Assembly: GCF_000297095.1 (NCBI RefSeq)
Contig: NZ_AEEA01000019.1
Coordinates: 97,728 to 161,727, forward strand
Source: Treponema primitia ZAS-1
GTDB taxonomy: Bacteria; Spirochaetota; Spirochaetia; Treponematales; Breznakiellaceae
DNA length: 64,000 nucleotides
Direction: 5' to 3'
Below are positions 17,796 to 25,077 of this stretch, one piece after another. The position numbers were made by a program, and so were the translations under genes. Numbering within the stretch: the first letter of the stretch is position 1; each line of letters starts with the position of its first letter. The notes beneath the pieces were generated by a model that saw only the letters and a program-made list of their open reading frames with translations, did no database searches and was not told where the DNA came from.

Positions 17796-18602
17796 ATGAA
17801 CATGGTCCCGCATGAAGAATTCCAGAAACTTCTCTCAGAAATAAGCAAATTGCAGGATACATTGGCCTATCTATATTTTGAAAAGGATGAATTGCAATTC
17901 CAGACATGCAAAAATATCGAGATGGAATACATGCTTAAAATCGGTGTTCTGGAATACAATCTTTATGAAATAGAAACACAGATTTTGCGTATAAGACGCA
18001 AATTAGAATTGATCCGTCAAAAAATAAACCGCCAGGAAACATTTATTATTGAAGCAATAGAAAAGCAGTTGGATGTCGAGTATGAGGAGTATACCAAAAA
18101 GCTCAAAGCCCAATATGAAATTTTCCAAAATGCGCTCACCCGTAAAGAAAGCGGTTTTCTTGATAAGGATAAGGCCAAAGAAGTAAAAAAATTGTATGGT
18201 GTTATAGTCAAAAAACTCCATCCCGATTTATTGCCTGAACCTGACAATGCAAAGAACGAACTTTTCCTTAAAGCGGTGGAAGCCTATAAAAACGGGGATT
18301 ATGAAACCCTTTCCGCAATCAGTCTCATGGTAGACAAACCGGACCCGCAATCCACAAACCCCAGCACCATGGAAGAACTGAAAAAGAAACACTCCTCCTT
18401 GCAGGAGCGGATTATCAATATCACGGCCATTATTGCGGATATAAAAAGGTCTTTTCCCTATGATCAGATTGATTTCCTAAATTCTCCTGAACTGGTTGAG
18501 CAGAGAAAAAACGAACTGACTGAAAAAATCAATGAGTATAATACTGCCTACGGCCAATACGAACAAAAATTAAATGAATTAACAGGGGGTACTACCCAAT
18601 GA
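17796..18602 (+). CDS. Coiled-coil protein with J-domain-like HPD motif
   Basis: 268 residues, opened by GGAAAGGAAG eight nt before the ATG. Residues 1-115 are predicted long helices with heptad-like patterns. Residues ~115-180 contain VKKLYGVIVKKLHPDLLPEPD with HPD at 142-144, the hallmark of DnaJ J-domains, followed by FLKAVEAYKNGD. The C terminus (195-268) is again coiled coil. A J-domain placed in the middle of a coiled-coil protein suggests a DnaK co-chaperone or scaffold. It overlaps the HIRAN gene by 4 nt. Confidence 0.7.
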   Translation: MNMVPHEEFQKLLSEISKLQDTLAYLYFEKDELQFQTCKNIEMEYMLKIGVLEYNLYEIETQILRIRRKLELIRQKINRQETFIIEAIEKQLDVEYEEYTKKLKAQYEIFQNALTRKESGFLDKDKAKEVKKLYGVIVKKLHPDLLPEPDNAKNELFLKAVEAYKNGDYETLSAISLMVDKPDPQSTNPSTMEELKKKHSSLQERIINITAIIADIKRSFPYDQIDFLNSPELVEQRKNELTEKINEYNTAYGQYEQKLNELTGGTTQ

Positions 18603-18997
18603 ATGATATCATTAAACTCGATGAAACAAATATTGCAAGCATCCTTCATAGCGGGGGTATACTCCAAGCAGCCGGAAAGCCCTTTGTCAAACAGATTTAT
18701 TTGGTAGACGCACATATCGCCGGAACCATGTATGTTGATAACATTGATGAATTAGAACCAAATCTTGTGGTGGGTAAGAAATTAAATTTTTTCCGGGAAC
18801 CGGATAACCCCCATGACAAACTCGCCATTGTAGTAAAAGATGACCAGGGCAATAAAATCGGCTACATTCCTCGTAATAAGAATGAGGTTTTAGCCAGACT
18901 TATGGATGCCGGAAAATTGATTTATGGAACCATCCATACAAAGGAATATCAAGATGATTGGCTTAATGTTTCCATGCAAATTTATTTGGATGATTAG
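18599..18997 (+). CDS. Stand-alone HIRAN domain protein
   Basis: 132 residues. VDNIDELEPNLVVGKKLNFFREPDN, then HDKLAIVVKDDQGNKIGYIPRNKNEVLARLMDAGK, forms a HIRAN domain (residues ~35-110). This domain is known for recognising 3' DNA ends or damaged DNA, usually attached to SNF2 helicases. Here it stands alone and is coupled by ATGA overlap to the J-domain gene. It could be the DNA-sensing half of a two-protein module, or an accessory to the upstream Res helicase. Both ideas are inference. Confidence 0.8.
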   Translation: MNDIIKLDETNIASILHSGGILQAAGKPFVKQIYLVDAHIAGTMYVDNIDELEPNLVVGKKLNFFREPDNPHDKLAIVVKDDQGNKIGYIPRNKNEVLARLMDAGKLIYGTIHTKEYQDDWLNVSMQIYLDD

Positions 18998-19051
18998 GAA
19001 GTGGTAAAAATCCGGAAGAATGAAAGGAAGGTATTACTCAATTGACAAAAA

Positions 19052-19125
19052 TAGGCGGTGAAAGAATTGAACTTCTCGATCCGGTATATTAGACCGGTGT
19101 AATCAAACCGATATACGAACTACCT
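19052..19125 (-). tRNA. tRNA-like sequence, possible tRNA-Ile (AAU) or tRNA pseudogene
   Basis: Read on the minus strand from 19125. Acceptor AGGTAGT pairs with ACCGCCT (one U-G wobble, one A-C mismatch). The D arm is GTAT/TTAC around ATCGGTTTGA. The anticodon stem CCGGT/ACCGG carries loop CTAATAT (anticodon AAU). The T arm AGAAG-TTCAATT-CTTTC has one mismatch. Position 9 is C where purines are normal, and the variable region has 4 nt. It may be an element-encoded tRNA or a decaying one. A- and U-rich stems fit the AT-rich island. Confidence 0.45.
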
Positions 19126-19133
19126 TTACAACA

Positions 19134-19189
19134 GGTGTAGGACGGGAATTGAACCCGCATAAACTGGACCCGCAATCCAGTGCGTTGAC
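19134..19189 (-). pseudogene. 3' fragment of a tRNA (anticodon loop to acceptor end)
   Basis: On the minus strand, CTGGA-TTGCGGG-TCCAG forms an anticodon arm (apparent anticodon GCG). TTTAT is the variable region, GCGGG-TTCAATT-CCCGT the T arm, and CCTACAC the acceptor 3' strand. No GTGTAGG or D arm is found 5' of it, so the 5' half is missing. It lies immediately before the radical-SAM gene and beside the tRNA-like sequence at 19052-19125. It probably marks an integration or recombination junction. Confidence 0.6.
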
Positions 19190-19219
19190 TTGTGGAATGG
19201 TTTTATTTATAATAAAAAA

Positions 19220-20326
19220 ATGGTCGCCAGGAAACGGAATGCCGATATCAATTCATTTTCTACTCAGATTAAAGGAGATTGGAAATACTTTAATTCATCG
19301 GACTATAATTATCGTTTCAATCTTAAAAACGGCTATTTTGCCCGTTGGGGTAAATTATTAGATGATGATCCTTCATATTCCTGTTTTGGTCCTGAAATTG
19401 CGGATATAGAGATAAGTACTATTTGTGGAGGTATAGTCAGTTCTGATGATGTTAATGGTATTCATTGTCCATACTGTTATAAATCCAATACAGATAAGGG
19501 TAAGAATATGGCCTTCGGCTTCTTCAAGAAGATAATCGAAAGGATAAATACAAATAATCAGCTTACACAGGTTGCTTTTAGTTTAGGCGCTACAGGAGAA
19601 GAGAATCCGGATCTTTGGAATATGTGCGTATGGCTGCGAGATCAGAACATTATTCCTAACGGTACAGTTGCCAATGTTACTGAAGAGACCGCCAAAAAAA
19701 TAGCTGCCCATTTTGGCGCCTGCGCGGTGAGCAATCATTTTTTAACCGCTGTAAATGGTAACAATCTTTGTTATGATAATATAGAACGCCTCTCTGATGC
19801 CGGCATGAAACAGGTAAATATCCATTATGTTATTGCCCGCGAAAGTTTAGAAAATGCCTTTCAAGTACTTCAGGATATTAAAGTTGACAAACGTCTTAAA
19901 GGGTTAAATGCCCTGGTCTTTTTATCTCTTAAACCAAAAGGAAGAGCTTTAAATAATGATTTTCATCAGATTGACCCTGATAAATTCATCGATTTGATAC
20001 GAACCGCTTTGTCCATGAATATCAGCATAGGCTTTGATTCCTGCGCCTTTCCAATATTTGCTGAAGCTATAGAGGACTTGCCTAACAGAACAAAGCTGCT
20101 TATGATGGCTGAAGGCTGTGAATCCTTCGGGCGCTTTTCATTGTACATAAATGTTGACGGTCGCTGTTTTCCTTGTTCATTTTGTGAAAATGAAGCGAGC
20201 TGGGGGAAAGGTTTTGATTTACTGGCAACTGATTTCATGGAAGATATTTGGAATAGCCGCGAATTTGGAGAGGGCCGAAAGATACTGTTAAAGAACAATG
20301 GAACTTGTCCGGTATTTAAAATCTAA
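19220..20326 (+). CDS. Radical-SAM/SPASM-like protein with expanded cysteine spacing
   Basis: From ATG 19220 the product has 368 residues. A TTG at 19190 is in frame but overlaps the tRNA fragment, and neither start has a good ribosome site. STICGGIVSSDDVNGIHCPYCYK gives C69-x13-C83-x2-C86, a radical-SAM C-x3-C-x2-C motif with a lengthened first spacer. The C terminus has clustered cysteines (GRCFPCSFCENEASWGKG, then NNGTCPVFK), as in SPASM-type auxiliary Fe-S domains of peptide-modifying radical-SAM enzymes. It lies 17 nt upstream of the two serine-motif proteins. A role in modifying those proteins is inferred from proximity and domain type. Confidence 0.7.
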   Translation: MVARKRNADINSFSTQIKGDWKYFNSSDYNYRFNLKNGYFARWGKLLDDDPSYSCFGPEIADIEISTICGGIVSSDDVNGIHCPYCYKSNTDKGKNMAFGFFKKIIERINTNNQLTQVAFSLGATGEENPDLWNMCVWLRDQNIIPNGTVANVTEETAKKIAAHFGACAVSNHFLTAVNGNNLCYDNIERLSDAGMKQVNIHYVIARESLENAFQVLQDIKVDKRLKGLNALVFLSLKPKGRALNNDFHQIDPDKFIDLIRTALSMNISIGFDSCAFPIFAEAIEDLPNRTKLLMMAEGCESFGRFSLYINVDGRCFPCSFCENEASWGKGFDLLATDFMEDIWNSREFGEGRKILLKNNGTCPVFKI

Positions 20327-20343
20327 TAAGGCGGGGGTATGAT

Positions 20344-20787
20344 ATGAAAGTTAGAACGGGTTTTATTTCCAATTCTTCATCTTGTAGTTTTATTATTAAT
20401 CGAAATTCTGTACCCAAAGAAAAAGTTGAACTAATAAAACAATATGTAAATTGTGGAGACCTTGATAAATGCAGGGAAAGCTCAACAAGATGTATAGGCT
20501 GCAGGGATGATTTCTGGGAGTATAATGATCAATGCTGGGGAATTGAAATAAACGATGAAACCATCTCCTGTCAAACCAGCATGGCTAATTTTGATTTATA
20601 TTCTTATATTACCCGTGTTTTGGAAATAAATCCCCGTGATATTATTGTGCAGGAAGATGAAGGAATTAATTTATGGGATTACCACTCAGGTAGTACTTTT
20701 GAAGAAGCGAAAAAGCGCAGGGACGAACAATTGAATAGAATGCGTGAGTTTATAGCAAGTCTTAAAACGAAAGAAGGCGCTGAATGA
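20344..20787 (+). CDS. Serine-motif protein A (N-terminal MKxRxGFxSNSSSxSFII), unknown function
   Basis: 147 residues. The first 18 residues, MKVRTGFISNSSSCSFII, match the next gene's N terminus at 14 of 18 positions. The remaining sequence is unrelated and cysteine-rich (CGDLDKCRESSTRCIGCRDDFW, then QCWG and ISCQTS), which suggests a metal site. The five shared serines (positions 9, 11, 12, 13, 15) use TCN codons where the partner uses AGY, and the reverse. No signal peptide is present. It overlaps the partner by 4 nt and lies just downstream of a radical-SAM gene. I recall similar serine-rich N termini on uncharacterised phage proteins, which I cannot verify here. Confidence 0.7.
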   Translation: MKVRTGFISNSSSCSFIINRNSVPKEKVELIKQYVNCGDLDKCRESSTRCIGCRDDFWEYNDQCWGIEINDETISCQTSMANFDLYSYITRVLEINPRDIIVQEDEGINLWDYHSGSTFEEAKKRRDEQLNRMREFIASLKTKEGAE

Positions 20788-21308
20788 AATTCCGCAATGG
20801 TTTTGTGAGTAATAGCAGCAGTTCATCATTTATAATTTGCTCAAAAAACAAAGACAAAGAATTTATAAGAAACCGGCTGGCAGAACTTTTTCAGTTTAGC
20901 AAAGCGTCACCCGGCAAAGTATTTACCGATGATGACGATGTGGATTTTCTGTCACATATAATGGCAGATGAATATCTTGATCCCCATGGAGATGCAGAAA
21001 TTGAACGATACTATTCGTGGAATGAATACGCTCACCATTTACACGAGGAGTATTTTTTTGGGCCTGAAGAAGATTTTGATAGATACCTAAAAGACTATGC
21101 CGACATTGAAACTCTTTTTAAAGAAGGCTTTATCGTTTTTGAGGGTTCTATGCCTGATTATGGAATGGGAGGTTCAGCCATGCAGTATTTTCTACGCTTT
21201 AGAAAATACTGCCGTATTGAAAACGATTTTGGATTTATTCAATGTGATGGGGGGGATGCCCCTGGTATTGCTAAAGCTTTAAAAGAACGGGAAGAAAGGA
21301 ATCGTTAA
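20784..21308 (+). CDS. Serine-motif protein B (N-terminal MKxRxGFxSNSSSSSFII), unknown function
   Basis: 174 residues. It starts MKFRNGFVSNSSSSSFII and then has a body unrelated to protein A: acidic, rich in aromatic residues (EYAHHLHEEYFFGPEEDFDRYLKDY), with FEGSMPDYGMGGSAMQYF and a C-terminal DGGDAPGIAKAL. It is likely soluble. It is coupled to protein A by an ATGA overlap. The shared N terminus on otherwise different proteins looks like a tag, leader or modification site, not a catalytic domain. The last gene of the island, it converges on the HD-GYP gene with a 37-nt gap. Confidence 0.7.
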   Translation: MKFRNGFVSNSSSSSFIICSKNKDKEFIRNRLAELFQFSKASPGKVFTDDDDVDFLSHIMADEYLDPHGDAEIERYYSWNEYAHHLHEEYFFGPEEDFDRYLKDYADIETLFKEGFIVFEGSMPDYGMGGSAMQYFLRFRKYCRIENDFGFIQCDGGDAPGIAKALKEREERNR

Positions 21309-21345
21309 ACAAAAGCGCTCCTGGGTATGTACCCTTCGTCCCGAA

Positions 21346-22485
21346 TCATACAACTGCGGCATAGTTTGCTATTTCCGATAAGCCCTCCTTTTTCCAGCTT
21401 TGGTTTATTTCGCTGAACTCGTCGGCGATACCGGCAAACAGATCCGTCAGGACCGGATCAAAGTGGGTTCCCCTGCCGTTCATAATAATATTTACGGCTT
21501 CTTCATGGGTAAGCGGCGCTTTATAGGGCCTTGTGGAAATAAGTGCGTCATATACATCTGCTATTGCCATAAGCCGGCCCTGCAGCGGGATGTTCTCTCC
21601 CGATAAGCCGTAAGGGTATCCGGTTCCGTTCCATTTCTCATGGTGGGTTCCGGCAAAGATCTTGGCGTGCTTGAGGAAACTGCTTTCCGGGGTATGCCGC
21701 TCAATTTCATCAATGATCTTTACCCCAAACACGGTGTGGTTTTTCATCATGTTGAATTCCTCATCGGTCAGCTTTCCGGGTTTGAGCAAAATATCATCCT
21801 TGATGTGGATCTTACCCAAATCATGTAATTGGGAAGACCGGAGCAGAAAATCCCGGTTCCAGGATTGAATTTCCTCAAGGTACATCTTCTGCCCGATCAG
21901 AGAGTCAAGGAGAATTTCCAGATACCTCCGGGTACGCTCCACATGGCCTCCGGTGATCTCATCCCGGCTTTCCACCAAATCCGCCACCGTTTTTAAAACC
22001 GAGTTCTGCATATCCAGAACCATTTTAGTGAGGTTACTGTTATAGAACATGAGTTCCTTCTTCTGGAATTCTACCAAAAGATGGAGTTCAATCCGTTTAA
22101 GCAGCAAGGGAGGGGACAGGGGCTTGGAGATATAGTCGATGGCCCCCAGATTCAAACCTTCCAGTTCGCTTCCGGTATCGTTCTTGCCGGTAAGAAAAAT
22201 AACCGGTATATTCGCAGTAACAGTGTCGTCCTTGAGTTTTTTTATTACTGCATAACCGTCCATCTCGGGCATATCAATATCCAGCAGTATTAAATCCGGG
22301 GATACCCTTTTAAGGAGTATAAAAAGTTTTTCGCCTGAAGGAACGGTAAAGATATTGTACTTTTCTCCCAATGTAAAACTGCCCAGAGTTAAGGTGGTGA
22401 TATTGTCATCCACTAAAACAATTTTTTTCGTGAGTTGTCCATTTTGTTTTGGGTTCTCCCGGCCCCAATAGTATAAATCTTTCAT
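21346..22485 (-). CDS. Response regulator with HD-GYP cyclic-di-GMP phosphodiesterase output
   Basis: 379 residues. The receiver domain (20-140) has VLVDDN, phospho-acceptor Asp69 (LILLDIDMPEMDG) and Lys121 (ISKPLS). The HD-GYP domain (165-360) has the catalytic HD at 221-222 (QLHDLGKI), HH at 281-282 and GYP at 289-291 (WNGTGYPYGLSG). It should hydrolyse cyclic-di-GMP when phosphorylated. It overlaps the upstream MCP gene by 4 nt, so receptor and regulator are made together, probably linking chemosensing with cyclic-di-GMP turnover. Confidence 0.92.
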   Translation of the reverse strand: MKDLYYWGRENPKQNGQLTKKIVLVDDNITTLTLGSFTLGEKYNIFTVPSGEKLFILLKRVSPDLILLDIDMPEMDGYAVIKKLKDDTVTANIPVIFLTGKNDTGSELEGLNLGAIDYISKPLSPPLLLKRIELHLLVEFQKKELMFYNSNLTKMVLDMQNSVLKTVADLVESRDEITGGHVERTRRYLEILLDSLIGQKMYLEEIQSWNRDFLLRSSQLHDLGKIHIKDDILLKPGKLTDEEFNMMKNHTVFGVKIIDEIERHTPESSFLKHAKIFAGTHHEKWNGTGYPYGLSGENIPLQGRLMAIADVYDALISTRPYKAPLTHEEAVNIIMNGRGTHFDPVLTDLFAGIADEFSEINQSWKKEGLSEIANYAAVV

Positions 22486-24665
22486 GCGACTTTAAACTTC
22501 TCCACCTCAGCTACAAGGGTGTTGATTTGCTCTCGGTTATCTACACTGATTTCATTGACCCGGTGTACGGCCACGTTAATCTGGTTTGCACCTGCGGCCA
22601 TCTCACTCATCCCGTTGGAGATTTCCTGGGTTACCCGTCCAAGATTTTCGCTTTCGGTTATAACTTCCTTGCTGCCTTCGAGCATTTCCATAGAACCGCT
22701 CTTCACCATCAGGGTAATTTCGTTCAGCTGGCCGACTGCTTCCAGGATCTGCCGGCTTCCGGTTTGCTGTTCTTCCATGGCGTCCTTGATGTTTGAAGTC
22801 TGATCCGATACGGTTTTGACTTCCATATCAATAGTTTCAAATTTGTTTAACGCCATATTCGTAGAACCGACGATCTTTTCGATTCCTTCCTTTATCTTTA
22901 CAAGAACTTCGGATATGGTCTTTGACTGTGTAAAGGAAGATTCGGCAAGTTTGCGGATCTCATCGGCTACCACCGCAAAACCTTTTCCCGCAGCGCCTGC
23001 ATGGGCAGCCTCAATGGCGGCGTTCATGGAAAGAAGATTAGTCTGGGCCGATATGTCCTTCATTACCGCGTTAATCTGCAAGAGGCCCATGGATTCCTTG
23101 GCAATTTCCTGTATGTCCATGGAAACGGTCTGTACCGCGTTCCTGCCCAGCTGTGACGATTCGGCAAGATGCTGAACATTTTCTGCGTTCCTGATCAGGG
23201 TTTGGGTAACACTTGAGATGTTGGCAAGCATTTCCTCAATGGCCGAAGAAGACTGTGATACGCTGGCGGACTGGTCCTCCACGTGGTTATTCAGCTTGTC
23301 AATGTTCGTTGTTACCTGGCTCATGGTAGTACCGGTCTGGATAACACTGGCGGACTGATTAATGACCTGCCCCTTAATACTCTCGATATTGGAAGTAATC
23401 TGGTTAACCGCCGCCGCAGTCTCGGTCATATTGGAAGCGAGTTCCGTACCGATGGTGGAAAGGGCGGAAGTCTGGTTTTTAATGGTAATTACCAGATTTT
23501 TTATCTTGTCCAGGGTCAGGTTAAAAAAATGAGCCATGGCGCCGATTTCATCGTTGCTTACCACATTGAGCCGTTTGGTAAGATCCCCTTCACCTTCGGA
23601 AATATCCTTAAGCATGTCGGAAATCCTTACAATGGGCTTTGTTACGCTTGAGGCCACAAAGTAGATGATCACCGCCGATACTACCATAAAAATCACCGCG
23701 ATAAGAATGGTAAAAATAGTCATCTGCCGTATATCGGCCAGTATGGTCTCTTCAGAAACTGACATCATGATGGTCCAAGGATTGGCGGAAGTACCGATAG
23801 CTATCGGATAGAGGACCATGCGCAGATTCATTTTTAACACCGGGGAGAATTCCCGCAGGTGGGTTATTTCCCCGTTTTGTATTGCTTCGTAGGCCAGGTC
23901 GATTTCGTTGGCGTAAAGAGCAGCGTCGGCTTCGTGCATATCCTTGCCAACCCGTTCCGGCACAATGCTTGCCAGGACAGTCCCGTTTTTGCTGTATACC
24001 GACATGACATCAATCTCATTGTTATTTTTGATAATATTTTCTACATAACCCTGCAATCCGTCGATGATAACATTGATGCCTACTACCCCAACTACTTCAT
24101 TTGACCCCTGGGCAATAACGGGCACAGAGATATTAAAGGTATAGGCGGTCTTTCCGTTCACGATCTGGGCTTCAGGTTCGTAAACTTCTTCGGCGGCTAT
24201 CATGGTTACGGATCGATAATTCTTCCAGGTTTTATACTCGATCTCTCCTGAAGCGCGGCTGTACCATGCGGCGTACTGGCCCTTGTCGGTATATCCGGTC
24301 TGTCCGGCAAATTCGGCGTCCATGCCGTCCAGGGCATCGGGCTTCCACACGGAGTAAATACCGATAAAGTTGGGATTCGCCTCCAGAATGGCTTTCATGG
24401 TTTCATTGTATCTGGTGCGCCGTACCGATATATCCACCGACTTGTAATCCCCCATGACATTTGCCAGGGTCTTCGCGGTTTGGAGGTAGATTTCCTCCCG
24501 GCGCTGTATGTCCTTTGCCTGCTCCGCAGCCAGGCGTTCGGTACTCTTGAGAGCCGTCACCATCTGGGTAGCTGTGGCCTTGTTAAGCAGAACGATAGAT
24601 ATGGTGGCTACGACAGCTACCAAAACGGCGATGACGATTATACTTAACCTGATTTTAAGTTTCAT
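22482..24665 (-). CDS. Methyl-accepting chemotaxis protein with dCache sensor
   Basis: 727 residues, opened by GGAGGAG 5 nt before ATG 24665. TM1 is at ~7-30, a periplasmic dCache-type region at ~45-300 (including FIGIYSVWKPDALDGMD and VVGVVGINVIIDGL), TM2 at ~313-335, HAMP at ~337-390, and a cytoplasmic signalling domain with the conserved hairpin tip EAAHAGAAGKGFAVVADEIR (about 550-570). It senses a small ligand outside the membrane and controls CheA. Clustered A/E-rich helices around the hairpin could hold methylation sites. It is translated together with the HD-GYP regulator. Confidence 0.93.
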   Translation of the reverse strand: MKLKIRLSIIVIAVLVAVVATISIVLLNKATATQMVTALKSTERLAAEQAKDIQRREEIYLQTAKTLANVMGDYKSVDISVRRTRYNETMKAILEANPNFIGIYSVWKPDALDGMDAEFAGQTGYTDKGQYAAWYSRASGEIEYKTWKNYRSVTMIAAEEVYEPEAQIVNGKTAYTFNISVPVIAQGSNEVVGVVGINVIIDGLQGYVENIIKNNNEIDVMSVYSKNGTVLASIVPERVGKDMHEADAALYANEIDLAYEAIQNGEITHLREFSPVLKMNLRMVLYPIAIGTSANPWTIMMSVSEETILADIRQMTIFTILIAVIFMVVSAVIIYFVASSVTKPIVRISDMLKDISEGEGDLTKRLNVVSNDEIGAMAHFFNLTLDKIKNLVITIKNQTSALSTIGTELASNMTETAAAVNQITSNIESIKGQVINQSASVIQTGTTMSQVTTNIDKLNNHVEDQSASVSQSSSAIEEMLANISSVTQTLIRNAENVQHLAESSQLGRNAVQTVSMDIQEIAKESMGLLQINAVMKDISAQTNLLSMNAAIEAAHAGAAGKGFAVVADEIRKLAESSFTQSKTISEVLVKIKEGIEKIVGSTNMALNKFETIDMEVKTVSDQTSNIKDAMEEQQTGSRQILEAVGQLNEITLMVKSGSMEMLEGSKEVITESENLGRVTQEISNGMSEMAAGANQINVAVHRVNEISVDNREQINTLVAEVEKFKVA

Positions 24666-25077
24666 AATTCTCCTCCGATAAAATTCGTTAATTTGCCAAG
24701 GACCCCATGGGTCCTCTTTTCAAAAAAGTTATTTTCATGACCGGACTTATTATATTTGGCAAAAAGAACTTTAAAATGAAGTCCCCTTTCCCTTACTATA
24801 ATAATTTTTTTAAATATCAAAATATTGCTGTTCATTTTCACTCCCTTTGAACCGGTAATGGTTCCCCTGAAATTGCTTTATGACGCTTACCTCCTTCATG
24901 AAACTCATTACTTGATTTCTATCCCAAATGCAGAAGCTGCACAGCGGTACGTTTTTATCATTTTTTGAAAAAACGAAAAAAAGGTTTTTTTGATATGAAC
25001 GTACCGGATGATTTAAATGAAGCTGATATGATCGTATCATGGTGGAAATCCTGTTTTTAAAGGGGGTATAGCTGATT
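24666..25077. other. Divergent intergenic region (412 bp) between MCP and solute-binding operons
   Basis: AT-rich region with no convincing gene. An open frame of 76 codons on the minus strand (24810-25040) has no ribosome site and no family resemblance. A hairpin AGGACC-CCATG-GGTCCT lies in the MCP leader at about 24700-24716. A TATAAT box reads on the minus strand at 24749-24754 without a good -35 box. AAAGGGGG at about 25057-25064 precedes the TTG start of the next gene. Promoters for both operons should be here. Confidence 0.5.

Noticed and set aside
7658..21308. CRISPR array or insertion sequence within the island
   Set aside because: No regularly spaced direct repeats and no transposase or integrase motifs were seen on either strand.
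24810..25040. 76-codon minus frame in the divergent intergenic region
   Set aside because: No ribosome site, no recognisable motif, and it would occupy the promoter region.
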